Shown in pieces: positions 63,006 through 64,000 of a DNA stretch of 64,000 nucleotides. The first letter of the stretch is position 1, and every line of letters begins with the position of its first letter. The notes beneath the pieces are model-generated. The model was not told where the DNA came from. It searched no databases and was given only the letters and a program-made list of their open reading frames with translations. Source of the DNA: Bermanella sp036960565 (lineage in GTDB: Bacteria > Pseudomonadota > Gammaproteobacteria > Pseudomonadales > Oceanobacteraceae); assembly GCA_036960565.1 (NCBI GenBank), contig JBALXQ010000027.1, positions 17,243-81,242 on the forward strand, read 5' to 3'. The translations under genes were made by a program, and so were the position numbers.

Positions 63006-63815
63006 GTGATAAAAAGGATTTTATCTTGGGGCTTTTTGCTTGCGTTGATAGTGAGTGAATGTTCTTTGGCGTCAGTTGCTAAAAGCTATGACGCTAAACA
63101 GCAGGCTTATCAGCAAGCCATAAGCAGCAATAATGTTGATGTCTTAAACGAATTTATTGAAGAATATAAACTTACCGGCTGGGATAAAAGTGCCCGCTGG
63201 TATCGAGATAAGCTGCTAGTAGATACGGCCAAAAAGAATGGCAGTGTCGGTGCCATTAATACCTTCCTGACAATCTATCCTAATAGCGCTTGGTATGATC
63301 ATGCCGTTCACTTTCGTGATAAATCAGCGTACAGACAGGCTAAGTTAATTAACACTATTGAGGTGTTTGATGATTTTCTAAGCAAGTATCCTAGTAGTCA
63401 ATGGCTGGATAAAGTTGAAAAGCTTAAAAGAAGGCTGTTGAATCTAGCTATAAATAGAAGTAAATCTGCCAAGTTAAAAGAGTTCCAGCCAGAACTGCTT
63501 TCATCTATAACAATAGACAAACCAGAGTCGGCCGAAGTGAGAAGAAACCAGGCAGCATTGGCTATTTATGATGATATTCGTCAGAAAAGAAATAAAGAGA
63601 AACTGGCTAAGCAAAAGAAAAAGGAGATACGTCTCGCTTTGAAACGCTACTGTCATAAGGTTAAAGACCAATTGAGACGAATTGACGAAGGGCGGCGTTG
63701 GTATCGATTAGACGATCAAGGTGAGCGCTACTTTTTATCTGGTGCGCAAATAGATGCTTCACGACAAAAGCTGATTAATAAAAATATTGAAAAATGTAAG
63801 TTGGATTCTGCTTAA
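63006..63815 (+). CDS. exported helical-repeat protein, hypothetical
   Basis: 269 residues from the GTG at 63006, which has TAAGGA at 8 bases; a TTG 18 bases earlier has no site. The signal peptide is IKRILSWGFLLALIVS then ECSLAS. Three helical repeats of about 37 residues follow (VLNEFIEEYKLTGWDKSARW, INTFLTIYPNSAWYDHA, FDDFLSKYPSSQWLDK), resembling TPR/Sel1-like units. A basic coiled-coil (KRNKEKLAKQKKKEIRLALK) leads to a final charged domain. No family named. Ends before an inverted repeat. Confidence 0.7.
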   Translation: MIKRILSWGFLLALIVSECSLASVAKSYDAKQQAYQQAISSNNVDVLNEFIEEYKLTGWDKSARWYRDKLLVDTAKKNGSVGAINTFLTIYPNSAWYDHAVHFRDKSAYRQAKLINTIEVFDDFLSKYPSSQWLDKVEKLKRRLLNLAINRSKSAKLKEFQPELLSSITIDKPESAEVRRNQAALAIYDDIRQKRNKEKLAKQKKKEIRLALKRYCHKVKDQLRRIDEGRRWYRLDDQGERYFLSGAQIDASRQKLINKNIEKCKLDSA

Positions 63816-63826
63816 CGAAAAATTGT

Positions 63827-63854
63827 AAATGTAGCCTTTTGTAAGGCTACATTT
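63827..63854. terminator. convergent terminator hairpin
   Basis: AAATGTAGCCTT, loop TTGT, AAGGCTACATTT: 12 perfect pairs between the exported protein and the convergent OmpW-like gene. T-rich on the minus strand side, so it may mainly serve the leftward transcript. Confidence 0.7.
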
Positions 63855-63897
63855 AGTGCTTAAAGTTTAAGGCTTTTAAGTTTAGAGCTTTAAACGC

Positions 63898-64000
63898 TTA
63901 GTAGCGGTAGCCTAGGTTTAAACGGTAAACCATAGGATCTAAATCATAATCTACAGTTAAATCATCTTTGCCTTCGCCTGTAAGAGTGGCGGTGCTACCA
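63898..64000 (-). CDS. OmpW-like outer-membrane protein, C-terminal fragment
   Basis: Only the last 33 residues are visible; the gene enters from the right edge. They read DLTVDYDLDPMVYRLNLGYR and end in Tyr after an aromatic-alternating strand, the beta-signal of an outer-membrane protein. The LDPxVxxxxxGYR(F/Y) ending resembles OmpW. Assignment rests on this short tail. Confidence 0.65.
   Translation of the reverse strand, partial: GSTATLTGEGKDDLTVDYDLDPMVYRLNLGYRY

Noticed and set aside
1..64000. tRNA, rRNA, insertion sequences, integrases or phage genes
   Set aside because: No transposase, integrase, terminal repeats or tRNA-like cloverleaf could be found by reading; base composition is fairly even.

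Overview
The window looks like a chromosomal segment of a free-living, probably marine, gammaproteobacterium. It has moderate to low GC. Gene content points to the Oceanospirillales or a neighbouring order: class Ia ribonucleotide reductase with a YfaE-type ferredoxin, MetR, GcvR, an NdpA/YejK nucleoid protein, Topo III, an Aer-like chemoreceptor, OprO/P-type porins and a long-chain-type acyl-CoA dehydrogenase. This placement is inferred from gene content only. I found no tRNA, rRNA, insertion sequence, prophage or CRISPR array. Genes are dense on both strands.

Layout. 1-6.4 kb: end of a CheX-domain protein, a lipoprotein alkaline phosphatase, a divergent orphan solute-binding protein, an OprO/P porin with a strong terminator, and a pirin. 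6.6-12 kb: an ATP-NAD-kinase-like protein, an unknown protein, a secreted sphingomyelinase/DNase-I-fold enzyme with C-terminal repeats, and a tandem DUF1566 lipoprotein. 12.2-20.2 kb: the most distinctive block. It holds a CotH-kinase lipoprotein with two lamin-tail domains, a VTC-type polyphosphate polymerase domain protein, a DUF4956 membrane protein and a second OprO/P porin. A BaeS/BaeR-like two-component system and a small Spy-like periplasmic protein follow. 20.4-29.8 kb: monooxygenase, GcvR, chemoreceptor, GlpK, diguanylate cyclase, outer-membrane protein, Na/Pi cotransporter, small coiled coil, unknown protein and peroxiredoxin.

29.9-40.8 kb: nrdA-nrdB-ferredoxin operon with a candidate NrdR-controlled promoter, an RstA/RstB-like two-component pair, a candidate small RNA, MetR, an ABC exporter and ArfB. 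40.8-47 kb: a minus-strand efflux operon (adaptor, RND pump, response regulator, histidine kinase). 47.2-51.7 kb: a lipoprotein overlapping a class III nucleotide cyclase, then an AraC-TetR-SET-domain operon. 52-59 kb: MBL hydrolase, exported methyltransferase, AraC regulator, acyl-CoA dehydrogenase, YbaK-type deacylase and alpha/beta hydrolase. 59-64 kb: a 48-residue membrane protein, a stand-alone RelA/SpoT-type HD hydrolase, Topo III, NdpA, a repeat-containing exported protein and the end of an OmpW-like porin.

The candidate for an undescribed system is the CotH-VTC-DUF4956-porin cluster. A cytosolic polyphosphate polymerase fold, a small multi-pass membrane protein, a surface lipoprotein with an atypical kinase domain and an anion-type porin are encoded together. 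Envelope-linked polyphosphate or phosphate transfer is a plausible but unproven role. Alkaline phosphatase, another OprO/P porin and an Na/Pi symporter in the same window fit a phosphate theme. All start choices below rest on ribosome-binding-site inspection by eye.
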